Positions 18,022 through 28,223 are shown, counted from the stretch's first letter. The stretch: DNA of 64,000 nt from Gammaproteobacteria bacterium (GCA_021648145.1 JAKITI010000014.1:1-64000), one strand, 5' to 3'. Notes: generated by a model not told the origin, from the letters alone. A program made the numbers and translations.

Positions 18022-19046
18022 ACTACAGATCTCTTTTCTAATAATAGAGAATGCAACTCGGCATCAATACGCTTGGGCACATCTTTTTTGACCTCAAGAA
18101 TAGCCTCTTTAATGGCATTTTCAAAAGCAAAAATATCGGCGCCGCCGTGACTTTTAACCACAATACCTTTCAAACCGACCATACTGGCACCATTATGCCT
18201 GCGAGGATCAAACTTGTTGCGAAATGCTTTAAGAACCGGCATCGCCACTAATGCAGCAAACTTAGTCAACCAATTACGACTGAATTCCTCTTTGAGCGCA
18301 CTGCTGATCATCTTCGCAACGCCCTCACTGGATTTGAGTGCAACATTACCAATAAAACCATCACAAACAACAACATCAACAGTGCCTTTATAAATATCAT
18401 CTCCCTCTACAAAGCCAACATAATTGATCTCACTGGAAGATAGCAACCGTGCGGCATCCTTGATGTACTCACTCCCTTTCATCTCTTCTTCACCGATATT
18501 GAGTAAACCAACCGTCGGAGAGTCAATATTATCAACTGCACGGGTCAGAACAGAACCCATCACAGCAAACTGAAAAAGGTGCTCAGCACTCACGTCAACA
18601 TTAGCGCCTAAATCCAGAATATGTGTATGCCCCTTCATTGCAGGCACCGTACTAATCAGAGCGGGCCGATCAATTCCAGGCAGTGTTTTTAATACAAAGC
18701 GAGCCGTTGCCATTAATGCGCCGGTATTACCCGCACTCACACACGCATCAGCTTCACCTTGTTTAACAAGGTTAATAGCCACGCGCATTGAAGAATCTTT
18801 TTTGCCGCGCAAAGCCTGAGCCGGGGACTCATCCATTTCAACCGTTTGGGTTGCATTCTGAATCAGCAAACGTTCATTAGTATCCGCACTGTTTTTACGT
18901 AGCTCTTCAGAAATGAGTGAGTCACTGCCCACCAGAACTAACTTAAGCGCAGAGTCAACAGCGAGCATACGCAGTGCAGCGGGAACCACGACATGCACGC
19001 CATGATCCCCACCCATTGCATCAAGTGCAATTGTGTAACTCAACAA
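18018..19046 (-). CDS. plsX: Phosphate acyltransferase PlsX
   Basis: The 342-residue enzyme makes acyl-phosphate from acyl-ACP, feeding glycerolipid synthesis by PlsY. Family features are the N-terminal [22 protein letters not shown] near 101-112, the [13 protein letters not shown] segment near 220 and [16 protein letters not shown] near 278. It follows rpmF by 3 bp, the conserved yceD-rpmF-plsX-fabH order. Confidence 0.95.
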   Translation of the reverse strand: MLSYTIALDAMGGDHGVHVVVPAALRMLAVDSALKLVLVGSDSLISEELRKNSADTNERLLIQNATQTVEMDESPAQALRGKKDSSMRVAINLVKQGEADACVSAGNTGALMATARFVLKTLPGIDRPALISTVPAMKGHTHILDLGANVDVSAEHLFQFAVMGSVLTRAVDNIDSPTVGLLNIGEEEMKGSEYIKDAARLLSSSEINYVGFVEGDDIYKGTVDVVVCDGFIGNVALKSSEGVAKMISSALKEEFSRNWLTKFAALVAMPVLKAFRNKFDPRRHNGASMVGLKGIVVKSHGGADIFAFENAIKEAILEVKKDVPKRIDAELHSLLLEKRSVV

Positions 19047-19049
19047 AAA

Positions 19050-19247
19050 TTACTCTTCTTCGGTTTCTACTTCGACTTTATCAGCGATGACCTTACGGCC
19101 TTTATAGTAACCATCCGATGAGACATGATGACGCAAATGTGTTTCACCTGATGTCGGGTCAACAGATAGAGTCGCAAATTTCAAACTATCATGAGACCGA
19201 CGCATACCACGTCTGGAAGGGGTTCCTTTACTCTTTTGTACAGCCAT
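19050..19247 (-). CDS. rpmF: 50S ribosomal protein L32
   Basis: The 65-residue basic protein begins [20 protein letters not shown], the L32 signature. The usual zinc cysteines are absent and [17 protein letters not shown] fills the core, a cysteine-free form. The C-terminus has an added acidic run (EVETEEE), slightly longer than typical L32. A terminator-like hairpin precedes it. Confidence 0.95.
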   Translation of the reverse strand: MAVQKSKGTPSRRGMRRSHDSLKFATLSVDPTSGETHLRHHVSSDGYYKGRKVIADKVEVETEEE

Positions 19248-19276
19248 TACTAAGCTCTCACTTTCTTTTGTTTCAT

Positions 19277-19300
19277 AAAAAATGCGGCCTTATGGCCGCG
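19277..19300 (-). terminator. Terminator-like hairpin between yceD and rpmF
   Basis: GCGGCC (19284-19289) pairs with GGCCGC (19294-19299) across TTAT, and on the minus strand the stem is followed by six Ts (19282-19277). It stands 30 bp upstream of the rpmF start, inside a gene pair that is normally cotranscribed, so it may attenuate or separate the transcripts. Confidence 0.65.
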
Positions 19301-19327
19301 ATTATCAATACGTAATCTTTTATAACT

Positions 19328-19831
19328 TCATTGGCCTTTCAACTGCGCTAAAATAGCAAATGGACTCAACTCAGGCTCATTTTTTAGATTCGCCTCCGGC
19401 AAGTCACTTCCACACTCTTCCAATGAATGCATTGATGCGACAGGCATGGCCAATATTAGTTCATCTTCAACAAGCGCCTTCAGCAGTACGGGCTCTGGCT
19501 CAACAACAAAAGGCTCATACTCACTGCTCAAGCGCTCAATCGCCGCTTCTGATTTAACTAATCCAGCCAACGATTCATGAGAAACCAGCAAGTCCATTGA
19601 TTGCAAGCAACGCTGACATACTACATGCATATGTGCTTTTAAAGCCACCGACATGTAATGAATTCTTTGAGGATTAACCCCAAATTCTAATGCAACTTCA
19701 ACCTCACCATCATCATCATACAGATAGCTTGAGAGCCGCTCCATTCCTTGCAATGAAACAGACCCACTCACTGACTGACCCCGATGAGAAAAACGCAGAG
19801 GATCTATATATACAGGCAACTGCTCAGACAT
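19328..19831 (-). CDS. yceD: DUF177 protein YceD
   Basis: The 167-residue protein of the YceD/DUF177 family has the family's cysteine pair in CQRCLQSMD near 94-102 and an acidic, glutamate-rich C-terminal half. The family is linked to 23S rRNA accumulation in plants and is nearly always upstream of rpmF; its molecular role in bacteria is not settled. Stop to hairpin distance is 28 bp. Confidence 0.88.
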   Translation of the reverse strand: MSEQLPVYIDPLRFSHRGQSVSGSVSLQGMERLSSYLYDDDGEVEVALEFGVNPQRIHYMSVALKAHMHVVCQRCLQSMDLLVSHESLAGLVKSEAAIERLSSEYEPFVVEPEPVLLKALVEDELILAMPVASMHSLEECGSDLPEANLKNEPELSPFAILAQLKGQ

Positions 19832-19907
19832 AACCGCGCATACTATATTTATCGAATCAGAAATGCAAACAAACCGTAACTATTTCGTTCACTCCTGAAA
19901 GCTGAAT

Positions 19908-21188
19908 CTATACTCCGCTAAAACACTCATCATACAATAAATGCAAACCGAGATGTGCTGTTTTTAATGCCTCACTTTGTGAAGCCAACAACTGGCTAAT
20001 CCTCTTTTTTTCTATATTAGCTAATAAAAGCTGTCGAACCAGATTAAAAGGTACGACACCCTCTTGCGAACAATCACCTTCAATGGTAAGGGTTTGAGCC
20101 AATTCAGGCTCATTAAGTAGCAACCAAGCAGGAAAGTGATAAACATTTAAAGCAGGCTTAACTCGAATATCCCGCCACTCTAACCATGCCAAACGCACCG
20201 CAGGGTCAGGCAACACAGGGTCACTCATCACCTGTTCTGCAAAATCAGGAAAGCCCCAGCATAATTGACACCACAAACCAAGAGCCTCAAGCCGCTCACT
20301 CATTTGATAAAGTGCTTTTGCCAGTCGAGTACACAATATAGGCTGACTCTTCCAATCTGGAACAGCAAGAACAGATTCACGCACTCCAGGCCAATCCAGC
20401 AATTCACTCAATACCCAGGAGCAATGCAATTTAGGAGTCTCAATATCAAAGGAACGCCCAGATAAAGCATCACTCAAAACATGCCAAAGTGGAGCAATAA
20501 TATCTCGCGCCTTCCCTCCAGCAAGCTCATGAACAAACGGCATAATATAACGCTCCAGAACCATCACATCCTGCTCAACACGCCTGCCATACTGCCCACA
20601 CTCGAGAGATTTCATCGCATCGCAAAATAACTTTCCAGGCTTGATAAAGTGGTGATTCGGCTCACAGAGCAACAGATCATTTAATATTTTTTTTGTCTCT
20701 GATATACGCCGATCAAGCAAGGAGTGACATAGCGCTTCAGCAATAATCGAAGTGCGATCATCTAAAAAAAGGTCTAACTGTGGGACACCGCTTTTTAAAC
20801 GCGTGAAATGTGTCTGGTAGAGAGCAGAAATTTCATCACTGTTTCTTTCACAAAAGAACAACAAACCCTCGCCTTTAACTCCCCATCGACGATAGGAATG
20901 CACTTCAGCTTGCATTCCTAAATGCTGCAACCAAAGTGCGGCTTGATTTAAACGTTCTCGAAGCGCATCAATCGCACCATCAACAACCTGCTCAAGAGAT
21001 GCTTTTTTTCCATAACGCCAAGCTTCGTAATTTTCGTACTTCAGAAAGCCTTCATGAAGTAAAAGCTCGACAGGAGAATATGTACCCTGTGTTTGCAATA
21101 GATAATCAATTGATGCCTGTAGTTTTGGCTCAATGGAGTAATTTATTTTACGTTTGCGCGCCATACCTGGAGCCTCACAACTGTTCAT
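19908..21188 (-). CDS. Conserved hypothetical protein, 426 residues
   Basis: I do not recognise a family. The start may be ATG 21188 or ATG 21164 (MARKRKINYSIEP), the latter giving a basic N-terminus. No signal peptide or membrane segment is evident. The protein is predicted largely helical, with several tryptophan-rich, leucine-rich stretches (for example RLNQAALWLQHLGMQ near 80-95) and scattered cysteines without a clear metal motif. It sits 14 bp downstream of rimI on the same strand and so probably shares a transcript with rimI and the uracil-DNA glycosylase. No functional call is made. Confidence 0.6.
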   Translation of the reverse strand: MNSCEAPGMARKRKINYSIEPKLQASIDYLLQTQGTYSPVELLLHEGFLKYENYEAWRYGKKASLEQVVDGAIDALRERLNQAALWLQHLGMQAEVHSYRRWGVKGEGLLFFCERNSDEISALYQTHFTRLKSGVPQLDLFLDDRTSIIAEALCHSLLDRRISETKKILNDLLLCEPNHHFIKPGKLFCDAMKSLECGQYGRRVEQDVMVLERYIMPFVHELAGGKARDIIAPLWHVLSDALSGRSFDIETPKLHCSWVLSELLDWPGVRESVLAVPDWKSQPILCTRLAKALYQMSERLEALGLWCQLCWGFPDFAEQVMSDPVLPDPAVRLAWLEWRDIRVKPALNVYHFPAWLLLNEPELAQTLTIEGDCSQEGVVPFNLVRQLLLANIEKKRISQLLASQSEALKTAHLGLHLLYDECFSGV

Positions 21189-21201
21189 TCTCCCTTTAGA
21201 T

Positions 21202-21672
21202 TTAAGGAAGTGATCCTTTTAACTCAAACGCCATAACAACAGCATCTTCACGGTTTTCATGAGCTGGATAATAACCTTTGCGCAGACCCACCTCACTAAA
21301 ACCAATACGACTGTAAAATTCAATCGCTCTTTTATTAGAACGACGAACTTCAAGAAAAGCGGCTTTAACTTTAACACGACATGCATACAGCAACAAACGC
21401 ATTAACATGGATCGCCCTACCCCTTGTCGCTGCATTTTAAACTTGACACAAAGATTTAAAATCTGGGCTTCGTCAGCAACGCAGGAGATCACACCATAAG
21501 CAATAATCACTTCATGCTCGACCATAACGCAAGCATAATAGCCATCACCCAAACAACTTTTGAAAATATTTTCACTCCATGGAAACTCAAATTCAGATTC
21601 TTCAATAGCACAAACAGAGATTAGATCTGCATCCGTCATATTTCTAAATTCTGGCTCCAAACATAGCTCCAT
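21202..21672 (-). CDS. rimI: Ribosomal protein S18-alanine N-acetyltransferase RimI
   Basis: The 156-residue GNAT acetyltransferase has acetyl-CoA binding motif A in LCVKFKMQRQGVGRSML near 79-95, then LEVRRSNKRAIEFYSRIGF near 114-132, as in RimI. It is expected to acetylate the N-terminal alanine of S18. Starts 8 bp after the uracil-DNA glycosylase stop. Confidence 0.88.
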   Translation of the reverse strand: MELCLEPEFRNMTDADLISVCAIEESEFEFPWSENIFKSCLGDGYYACVMVEHEVIIAYGVISCVADEAQILNLCVKFKMQRQGVGRSMLMRLLLYACRVKVKAAFLEVRRSNKRAIEFYSRIGFSEVGLRKGYYPAHENREDAVVMAFELKGSLP

Positions 21673-21680
21673 ATTAAAAA

Positions 21681-22388
21681 TTAGCCATAAAATATGGATT
21701 GGGCTCGCTGAAGGTCAATCCAGGCTTTGCGCTTCTCTCTGGGCGAACGTAATAAATAGGCAGGGTGATACGTCACAACGACAGGAATATCACTCTCACC
21801 ATAAGTATAGTTTTGACCACGCATTTTCCCTATCGGTGTATCCGTTTTCAACAAGTTCTGGGCAGCAACACGCCCAACCGCTAAAATTATTTTTGGCTGA
21901 ATGAGTAATATCTGTTGTTTTAAGTAGCCCTCACATGATGTCACTTCTTCAGGAGTAGGGTCACGATTTCGTGGTGGACGACATTTGAGGATATTCGCAA
22001 TGTAAACCTGATCTCGAGGCAGCCCAATAGCAAGCAGCATGGCATTAAGCAGCTGCCCAGCTCGCCCAACAAAAGGTTCACCCTGGCGATCTTCATCAGC
22101 ACCTGGTGCTTCCCCAACCACCAACCAATCAGCCTTTTGATTTCCAACACCAAAAACGGCTTGCGTACGTGTTTCAGATAGACCACAAGCGGTACAAGAG
22201 CCAACTTCAGGTCGCAGTGCTTGCCAATCAAGAGGGGCTTCAATATCTTGCGATACCTCTGAAGCCACCTCTTTTTGATCAGACGGCAAGTCATGATCTT
22301 GCCGTGATTGCCAGACTTGTATCCCCATCGCTTCGAGATACTGATGCCGTATATATTCTGGCAACTGCAAGATTTTAACCTCCGTCAA
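21681..22388 (-). CDS. Uracil-DNA glycosylase, family 4 (iron-sulfur)
   Basis: The 235-residue protein has the family-4 UDG pattern: four cluster cysteines (CTACGL near 61-66, [10 protein letters not shown] near 142, SCEGYL near 157), [21 protein letters not shown] near 93-113 with the catalytic loop, and a C-terminal [10 protein letters not shown] histidine loop. It removes uracil from DNA. The N-terminal ~50 residues ([19 protein letters not shown]) resemble the extension present in many gammaproteobacterial members. Its stop and leuA overlap by 4 bp. Confidence 0.9.
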   Translation of the reverse strand: MTEVKILQLPEYIRHQYLEAMGIQVWQSRQDHDLPSDQKEVASEVSQDIEAPLDWQALRPEVGSCTACGLSETRTQAVFGVGNQKADWLVVGEAPGADEDRQGEPFVGRAGQLLNAMLLAIGLPRDQVYIANILKCRPPRNRDPTPEEVTSCEGYLKQQILLIQPKIILAVGRVAAQNLLKTDTPIGKMRGQNYTYGESDIPVVVTYHPAYLLRSPREKRKAWIDLQRAQSIFYG

Positions 22389-23923
22389 ACCTGTGGATGC
22401 GCACGGTCACAAGGCACAAGTACTTTATTGATTGCATTTATGTACGCTTTAGCAGATGCCTTAACAATATCAGTATCTGCACCTTGCCCATTAACAACTC
22501 GGCTCTCTTTCTCGATGCGTACACTGACTTCACCTTGAGAGTCAGTTCCCTTAGTAATGTTGTTGACAGAGTATATTTGAAGCTTAACACCACTACCTAC
22601 AATTGACTCAATTGCCTTATACGTTGCATCAACAGGGCCACTACCCAATGATTCACCCTTTTTTTCTTCGCCATTAAACATCAAAGTCACAACAGCCAAA
22701 GGTGTTTCTCCCGTCTCAGAACAGACTTTAAGAGAGATTAATTTTACGCACTCATTTTTTGCCGCAATACTGATATCAGTGACCAAAGCCATAAGGTCAT
22801 CATCATAGATTTCGTGTTTTTTATCCGCAAGCGCTTTAAATTGAACAAAGGCACTATTAACAGCCTCTTCTGAATCAAAATCAAAACCCAACTCTTTAAG
22901 GCGTGTACGGAAAGCATTACGCCCAGAGTGCTTTCCAAGCACCATCCGATTAGCGCTCCATCCTACGTCTTCAGCACGCATAATTTCGTATGTTTCACGA
23001 TTCTTTAACACACCATCCTGATGAATCCCAGACTCATGAGCAAAAGCATTCGCTCCAACAATCGCTTTGTTGGGTTGCACTGCAAATCCAGTAATACCTG
23101 ACACCAGACGACTGCACGGTACAATTTGTGTTGTATCAATATTGACCTGACAGGAAAAAAGATCCTGACGAGTGCGCACCGCCATAACAACTTCTTCCAA
23201 TGCCGCATTACCCGCACGTTCGCCTAAACCATTTATTGTACATTCAACCTGGCGTGCACCGTGTGCGACAGCAGAAAGTGAGTTTGCAACAGCCACACCC
23301 AGATCATTATGGCAATGCACCGAAAATATCGCTCTATCTGAATTTGGAACATGCTTGATCAAACGTTCGATCAAATCACCAAACTGATGAGGCAAATTGT
23401 ATCCAACGGTATCAGGGATATTAACTGTACGAGCTCCGGCATCAATCACCGCTTCAAGCACACGACATAAAAAATCAAAATCTGAACGCCCTGCATCTTC
23501 AGGGGAAAACTCTACGTCATCGGTATATTGCCTTGCATGTTTCACTGCCATCACCGCCTGTTCGACCACTTGATCAGGCTCCATACGTAATTTCATTTTC
23601 ATATGGATCGGTGAAGTTGCAAGGAAGGTATGAATACGACGGCGTGATGCACCTTTAAGCGCCTCAGCAGCACGATCAATATCACGCGTCAAGGCTCGTG
23701 CCAGAGCACATACTGTGCTATTTTCAACTGTATTCGCAACCGCTTGCACAGATTCAAAATCACCCTGACTTGCAACAGGAAAGCCCGCTTCGATCACATC
23801 AACACCTAACCGCTCAAGCCCTTTAGCGATAAGCACTTTTTCATCACGCGTCATTGAAGCGCCAGGACTCTGCTCGCCATCACGCAACGTAGTATCAAAA
23901 ATAATTAATTTATCACTCATCAT
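22385..23923 (-). CDS. leuA: 2-isopropylmalate synthase
   Basis: The 512-residue enzyme condenses acetyl-CoA with 2-oxoisovalerate, the first leucine-specific step. The TIM barrel opens with [29 protein letters not shown] and [14 protein letters not shown] carry metal-binding and active-site residues, and the C-terminal ~120 residues form the leucine-sensing domain. Start chosen at ATG 23923 (or 23920) rather than the TTG at 23932. No leader peptide with a leucine run was found upstream, so leucine control is probably allosteric. Confidence 0.95.
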   Translation of the reverse strand: MMSDKLIIFDTTLRDGEQSPGASMTRDEKVLIAKGLERLGVDVIEAGFPVASQGDFESVQAVANTVENSTVCALARALTRDIDRAAEALKGASRRRIHTFLATSPIHMKMKLRMEPDQVVEQAVMAVKHARQYTDDVEFSPEDAGRSDFDFLCRVLEAVIDAGARTVNIPDTVGYNLPHQFGDLIERLIKHVPNSDRAIFSVHCHNDLGVAVANSLSAVAHGARQVECTINGLGERAGNAALEEVVMAVRTRQDLFSCQVNIDTTQIVPCSRLVSGITGFAVQPNKAIVGANAFAHESGIHQDGVLKNRETYEIMRAEDVGWSANRMVLGKHSGRNAFRTRLKELGFDFDSEEAVNSAFVQFKALADKKHEIYDDDLMALVTDISIAAKNECVKLISLKVCSETGETPLAVVTLMFNGEEKKGESLGSGPVDATYKAIESIVGSGVKLQIYSVNNITKGTDSQGEVSVRIEKESRVVNGQGADTDIVKASAKAYINAINKVLVPCDRAHPQV

Positions 23924-24174
23924 CGACCCCAAAAGCTGCGGTACTGTCTAATACATACCACATCAAAATTTCATGTAAATTTAATAGTTTGGCTGCGTTT
24001 TTCCTCGCCAGGTGGAATTGCGTGGCCTGCCTTACGGCAGTCGCAGAGTGAATAAAAGATAAGATATAAAAGAAAAACAGAATGCACACGCAAAACCCTT
24101 ATTACCAAAAAAGAATAAGGATTCAAAAAAATTATGCGTTGTATTGAATATGTTCATGACATTACAGAGCGTAT

Positions 24175-24207
24175 ATTGATTTTAGTCACCTGTAAACTAA
24201 AATCAAT
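24175..24207. other. Hairpin downstream of the SPOR-like gene
   Basis: Perfect 12-bp arms ATTGATTTTAGT (24175-24186) and ACTAAAATCAAT (24196-24207) enclose a 9-nt loop, 10 bp after the stop of the minus-strand gene. No T-run follows, so it may be a transcript 3' end stabiliser rather than an intrinsic terminator. Nearer leuA, CTGCCTTACGGCAG (near 24038) is a second small palindrome. Confidence 0.5.
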
Positions 24208-24216
24208 CTATCGCCA

Positions 24217-24723
24217 TTATTGCATGACTTTACGAGCATAATCAGATAACGGGATAAACTGCCCATCCTCATCAATATGCAAAATACCGTCCAGATAAAT
24301 GACACTTTCTCGCTGGAGGTCGGATAATTGATTCCATATTTTCAATGATTCTGGATTAATATTTTTTTCATTACTGAATGAAGAAGTTACTGGAAATATC
24401 TCAGCCATCGGTATATCTTCATCAAAACTGGATATACCAGCACCTGCCGAAGTCAAAAATGCATCACGGAATCCAGCATCACGAATCGTCCGCAAAACAG
24501 CGACTGCCTCAGATCGAGAAGCATAGTGACCAAGCTTTATTAGTGTAAGACCATACACTGACTCCTCGGTATATAATGCACCATACTCTTCAGCAGCACT
24601 AAAGATATTCATATCTGGATTTTTATATGCGCCCAACTGAATCGAATAAGAACCATTATCAGCATCAGCCTGGGTATTAAACCCTGCCAAGAATAAAATC
24701 AAAAATAAAATTATTACTTTCAT
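24217..24723 (-). CDS. Exported SPOR-like protein
   Basis: The 168-residue protein has an N-terminal signal peptide (1-18, ending near NTQA). YSIQLGAYKNPDMNIFSAAEEYGALYTEES and LTLIKLGHYASRSEAVAVLRTIRDAGFRDAFL (about 26-92) follow the SPOR pattern (beta-alpha-beta, GxYxxxxxA), which binds denuded septal glycan. The C-terminal ~70 residues have no recognised domain. Monocistronic by spacing (its neighbours are 150-290 bp away). Role in the cell envelope is inferred from the domain. Confidence 0.65.
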   Translation of the reverse strand: MKVIILFLILFLAGFNTQADADNGSYSIQLGAYKNPDMNIFSAAEEYGALYTEESVYGLTLIKLGHYASRSEAVAVLRTIRDAGFRDAFLTSAGAGISSFDEDIPMAEIFPVTSSFSNEKNINPESLKIWNQLSDLQRESVIYLDGILHIDEDGQFIPLSDYARKVMQ

Positions 24724-24814
24724 AAAAATTATTGCCTATAAATACACTTGAAACCACTCTGATCAGGCCAATTATCTCATGCTCACCAAGCCACTAACCG
24801 AAGCGTCATTATAC

Positions 24815-24848
24815 AAAAAAAGGCTCAGCAGAAGCGGAGCCTTTTTTA
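24815..24848. terminator. Intrinsic terminator
   Basis: AAAAAAGGCTC (24816-24826) pairs with GAGCCTTTTTT (24837-24847). On the minus strand it follows the peptidoglycan-binding lipoprotein by 27 bp and has a T-run. Confidence 0.85.
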
Positions 24849-24874
24849 TCACACAAAATATAACCTAAACAAGA

Positions 24875-26044
24875 TTAGCTTGGATTCACACCGAGTGCTT
24901 TCACAGTTTTAATATTCAGGTACTTATCAACTGGCAACTTATTTGCTTTTTGAAAAGATTTAACTGCTCTCATTGTTTCCCACCCAATCACACCGTCAAT
25001 CGGGCCGGGGTTATACCCCTTAGCTTTCAAGGCACGCTGAATAGTCGTGATTTTACTTCTCGTCATATTAGTTTCACAAAGAATTTCACGCCATTCCATA
25101 TGACCATCTTTAACTTTCTCAGTACGAGTAACCGTCTGATACTCTTCAGGAATAGTGATTCGCTTCTCTTGAGCCGGTGAAACCAACTTTGTAACTTTAA
25201 CCGTTTTATATTTAGCTGGAATGGCCACTTGACGGGTTGTCGCAGCGCTATCAACTATTTTTTTCTTCACAGTTTTATAAACTGCTGGCTCATCAATAGT
25301 ACGAGTTGTCGCGGGTGTTTTAACAACACGCTTTGTAACTGTTTTATAAACAGCAGGCACTTCGACAAGACACATGATCTCGCCAGTTGCATCATTAATT
25401 TTCTGTATGGGTCCTGTACCTTTTTGCCACTCAGTGTGAGCCGCTTTAACCAGCACTTTTTCAGACTCTGTTCCATAAGTCGCTGGCACTTTTACCAAGC
25501 GCTGTGTTGCAGGTTTTACAAGTACACGCTCTTCAGTCCATTTATAGGTTGCAGGAATAACTTCCAAGCGAGTTGACTCCTCCTGAACCAATACACGCTC
25601 TGTCACAGTTTCATAACGAGCCGGAATGATTTCCATTCGCTCTGAAGCAGCTCTTTTTAATACTTTTTCAGTAACTGTTTTATGCACAGGCTCAACAAAT
25701 GCACGAGCAAAACATTCACCTGGACCCGCATTAGGCGGAAACAATGCGTCACCACTCGCGACCATCGGAGCCGGTGCAATAGCTGTCTGGCTTTCCAGTG
25801 AAGTCACCCGAGATTGAGCAACTGACAACTGCTCTTCCAACTGGGCTGTTTGAGAACCCACTTGTGACTCACGCTCTAGAAGCTTTGCTTCACGCGCTTT
25901 AAGCTCTGTCAGTTGCGCTTCAAGCGCAGCAGATTTTTCATTTTCAATCGCACTGGCTGCCTTATCTCCAGTCGCACTACAAGCAGAAAGTAACACACCA
26001 ATGGCAACAGCAGGTGCAACCTTTGTAAAAAGAGGTTTCATCAT
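24875..26044 (-). CDS. Lipoprotein with tandem repeats and C-terminal peptidoglycan-binding domain
   Basis: The 389-residue lipoprotein has a lipobox GVLLSACS near 17-24, preceded by a ribosome binding site GGGAGAAA. A coiled-coil Ala/Glu/Leu segment runs over about 35-80. Eight units of about 23 residues follow (pattern PAxYKTVTxxVLVKxAxTR, about 112-320, the fourth carrying a 20-residue insertion). The end is a peptidoglycan-binding type-1 domain (IQRALKAKGYNPGPIDGVIG... near 335-388). It probably links the outer membrane to the cell wall. The repeat number and internal cysteines (in CLVEV and LCETN) are unusual. Function of the repeats is unknown. Confidence 0.75.
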   Translation of the reverse strand: MMKPLFTKVAPAVAIGVLLSACSATGDKAASAIENEKSAALEAQLTELKAREAKLLERESQVGSQTAQLEEQLSVAQSRVTSLESQTAIAPAPMVASGDALFPPNAGPGECFARAFVEPVHKTVTEKVLKRAASERMEIIPARYETVTERVLVQEESTRLEVIPATYKWTEERVLVKPATQRLVKVPATYGTESEKVLVKAAHTEWQKGTGPIQKINDATGEIMCLVEVPAVYKTVTKRVVKTPATTRTIDEPAVYKTVKKKIVDSAATTRQVAIPAKYKTVKVTKLVSPAQEKRITIPEEYQTVTRTEKVKDGHMEWREILCETNMTRSKITTIQRALKAKGYNPGPIDGVIGWETMRAVKSFQKANKLPVDKYLNIKTVKALGVNPS

Positions 26045-26172
26045 TATTATTTCTCCCATCCAAACCAAATTTTGATTATTATCGAACGCACATTTCAACC
26101 TCAAGTCCAGCACGAGGTAGATCCCAGCTCAAATTATAAAATAAAACCAGCTCAATTAAAATATAAGTAGAT

Positions 26173-26916
26173 TCACTTACTTGAATTGCTACGTTTACTA
26201 CGCAATTTCCATAAGGTAATAGCAACACCAGAAACAGCATAAACAAAGGCCGTCGCAAACAGAATCTGTGAAGGACTGATTGATATAAAAACAAAAATGA
26301 GAACAACCACTAAAATTGCAACAAACGGAACCTTACCTCTCAGATCAAAATCTTTAAAACTATGGTAACGAACATTGCTCACCATTAGTAAGCCCGCAGC
26401 AATCGTCAATACAAAGGCAAACCCCGCATAACTATCACCTTCAACTTGATATTCAGCTCCAACCCAAACCATCCCTGCAATTAACGCGGCAGCAGCGGGA
26501 CTGGCCAACCCCTGAAAGAAACCTTTGCCAACTGCCCTTGCTTGCGTATTAAATCGAGCCAATCGCAATGCTGCCGCCGCCGTGTATAAAAATGCGGCCA
26601 ACCAACCTAACTTCCCCATGGTTTGCAACGCCCATATATAGATGACCAAAGCTGGCGCTATTCCAAATGAAATCATATCTGCCAAACTATCGTACTCTTT
26701 ACCAAAGTCACTCTGCGTATTTGTCCAGCGCGCGATACGGCCATCAATACCATCCATTAACATCGCAACAAATATCGCAACAGCCGCCGCTTCAAAACGC
26801 TCATCCATAGCAGCCACAATTGCAAAAAAACCAGCAAAAAGGCCAGCCGTAGTAAATAAGTTAGGCAGCAGATAGATACCCTTGTGACGCTTTGTTTCAT
26901 TTAAATCATTCCCCAT
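26173..26916 (-). CDS. pssA: CDP-diacylglycerol--serine O-phosphatidyltransferase
   Basis: The 247-residue integral membrane enzyme has the CDP-alcohol phosphotransferase motif in DGIDGRIARWTNTQSDFGKEYDSLAD near 56-81 (only key residues given: D-G-x2-A-R-x8-G-x3-D-x3-D). Several membrane helices follow. It is the membrane-bound (type II) phosphatidylserine synthase that starts phosphatidylethanolamine synthesis. Confidence 0.92.
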   Translation of the reverse strand: MGNDLNETKRHKGIYLLPNLFTTAGLFAGFFAIVAAMDERFEAAAVAIFVAMLMDGIDGRIARWTNTQSDFGKEYDSLADMISFGIAPALVIYIWALQTMGKLGWLAAFLYTAAAALRLARFNTQARAVGKGFFQGLASPAAAALIAGMVWVGAEYQVEGDSYAGFAFVLTIAAGLLMVSNVRYHSFKDFDLRGKVPFVAILVVVLIFVFISISPSQILFATAFVYAVSGVAITLWKLRSKRSNSSK

Positions 26917-26949
26917 AACCCCACCTTTTTTATTATGACTATTTTTAAA

Positions 26950-28212
26950 TTAACTCAATACTTGGGAAACCGTATAAAAAGAACCAAACACAACAATACG
27001 GTCTTGCTGCTCCGCTACTGATAATGCCGCCTGGTGTGCAGCCAGCACACCATCATACGTAGTAATTGGCTTGCTCACTCCAGCTTCACCAAGAACGGTT
27101 ACCAACTCATTTGAAGTCAGGCCACGCGAAACATCCAGCTCGGCAACATACCAGCGATCCACAACATGAGCCAACTCCTGAACAACTCCAGCAACATCCT
27201 TATCACGTAACATTCCCACCACAGCAAATGTTTCACCCTTTTGCACTTCACTTTGCAACGTCTCTGCTAAAGTGCGTGCCGCTTGAGGATTATGTGCCAC
27301 ATCAAAAATTTGCTGAATACCACTCTCAGATATAACCACCTGCATTCGACCATTCAACTTAACCTGAAGCAGACCTTGGCAAATAGCTTCACGAGTCACA
27401 TTCAGTTCAGATGACAGCTGTTCAAGAACCATTAAAACAGCTGCGGCATTCTGTTTTTGAAATACACCCTTCAGGCTCGGCAAGGGCAGCCCTTCAATAC
27501 GAGCCCTCCTTCCTTGCCAACTCCAACCTTCAGCATGATCCGAAAGTTCAAAATCTACACCCGCTCGATAAAGTGATGCACCTATTGAATCAGCATGAGA
27601 GAGTAGGCTCTTAGGTGGATTGATATCGCCACAGACAGCGGCTTTTTCAGAACGAAATATACCGGCTTTCTCAAATCCAATCGCTTCTCGATCAGACCCT
27701 AGCCACTCCACATGGTCGATATCAATCGTCGTCACCAAAGCAACATCTGCATCTAGCACATTAGTTGCATCCAGACGACCGCCCAACCCCACTTCAAGAA
27801 TAACGACATCAAGCGGAGCTCGGTAAAAAATATCAATCGCCGCTAATGTGCCAAATTCGAAATAGGTCAAAGAGGTTGATTGACGTGCCTGATCCACATG
27901 ATCAAACGCATCACAAATCATATCGTCGCTGACAGCATGGCCATCAAGCCGAATACGTTCATTATAGGTAAACAGATGTGGAGAGGAGTAAGTGCCTACA
28001 CGATAACCCGCAGCCAGTAATATTGATTCAAGCATCGCAACAGAAGAACCTTTACCATTGGTTCCAGCCACCGTAATTAATTGAAAATCACGTGTTTTTA
28101 ACGCAAGACGATCAAGCACTTCGCGCACCCGACCCAAGCCCAAATCAATTGTAGATGGGTGCAGCGACTCTTGCCACTGCAACCACTCATCAAGCGTATT
28201 AAAACGAGCCAA
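26950..28212 (-). CDS. folC: Folylpolyglutamate / dihydrofolate synthase
   Basis: The 420-residue Mur-ligase-like enzyme has the P-loop GTNGKGSS near 50-57, the YSSPHLFTYNERIRLDG substrate segment near 78-94 and EVGLGGRLDATN near 141-152. It adds glutamate to dihydropteroate and folates. Follows accD by 11 bp, keeping the accD-folC order of gammaproteobacteria. Confidence 0.95.
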   Translation of the reverse strand: MARFNTLDEWLQWQESLHPSTIDLGLGRVREVLDRLALKTRDFQLITVAGTNGKGSSVAMLESILLAAGYRVGTYSSPHLFTYNERIRLDGHAVSDDMICDAFDHVDQARQSTSLTYFEFGTLAAIDIFYRAPLDVVILEVGLGGRLDATNVLDADVALVTTIDIDHVEWLGSDREAIGFEKAGIFRSEKAAVCGDINPPKSLLSHADSIGASLYRAGVDFELSDHAEGWSWQGRRARIEGLPLPSLKGVFQKQNAAAVLMVLEQLSSELNVTREAICQGLLQVKLNGRMQVVISESGIQQIFDVAHNPQAARTLAETLQSEVQKGETFAVVGMLRDKDVAGVVQELAHVVDRWYVAELDVSRGLTSNELVTVLGEAGVSKPITTYDGVLAAHQAALSVAEQQDRIVVFGSFYTVSQVLS

Positions 28213-28223
28213 GCTAATACCCG

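Noticed and set aside
23933-24216. Leucine leader peptide or T-box before leuA
   Set aside because: No short frame with consecutive leucine codons and no T-box sequence was found.
25229-25576. 115-codon Cys/Phe/Asn-rich frame antisense to the repeat lipoprotein
   Set aside because: Mirror of the repeats; no independent evidence.
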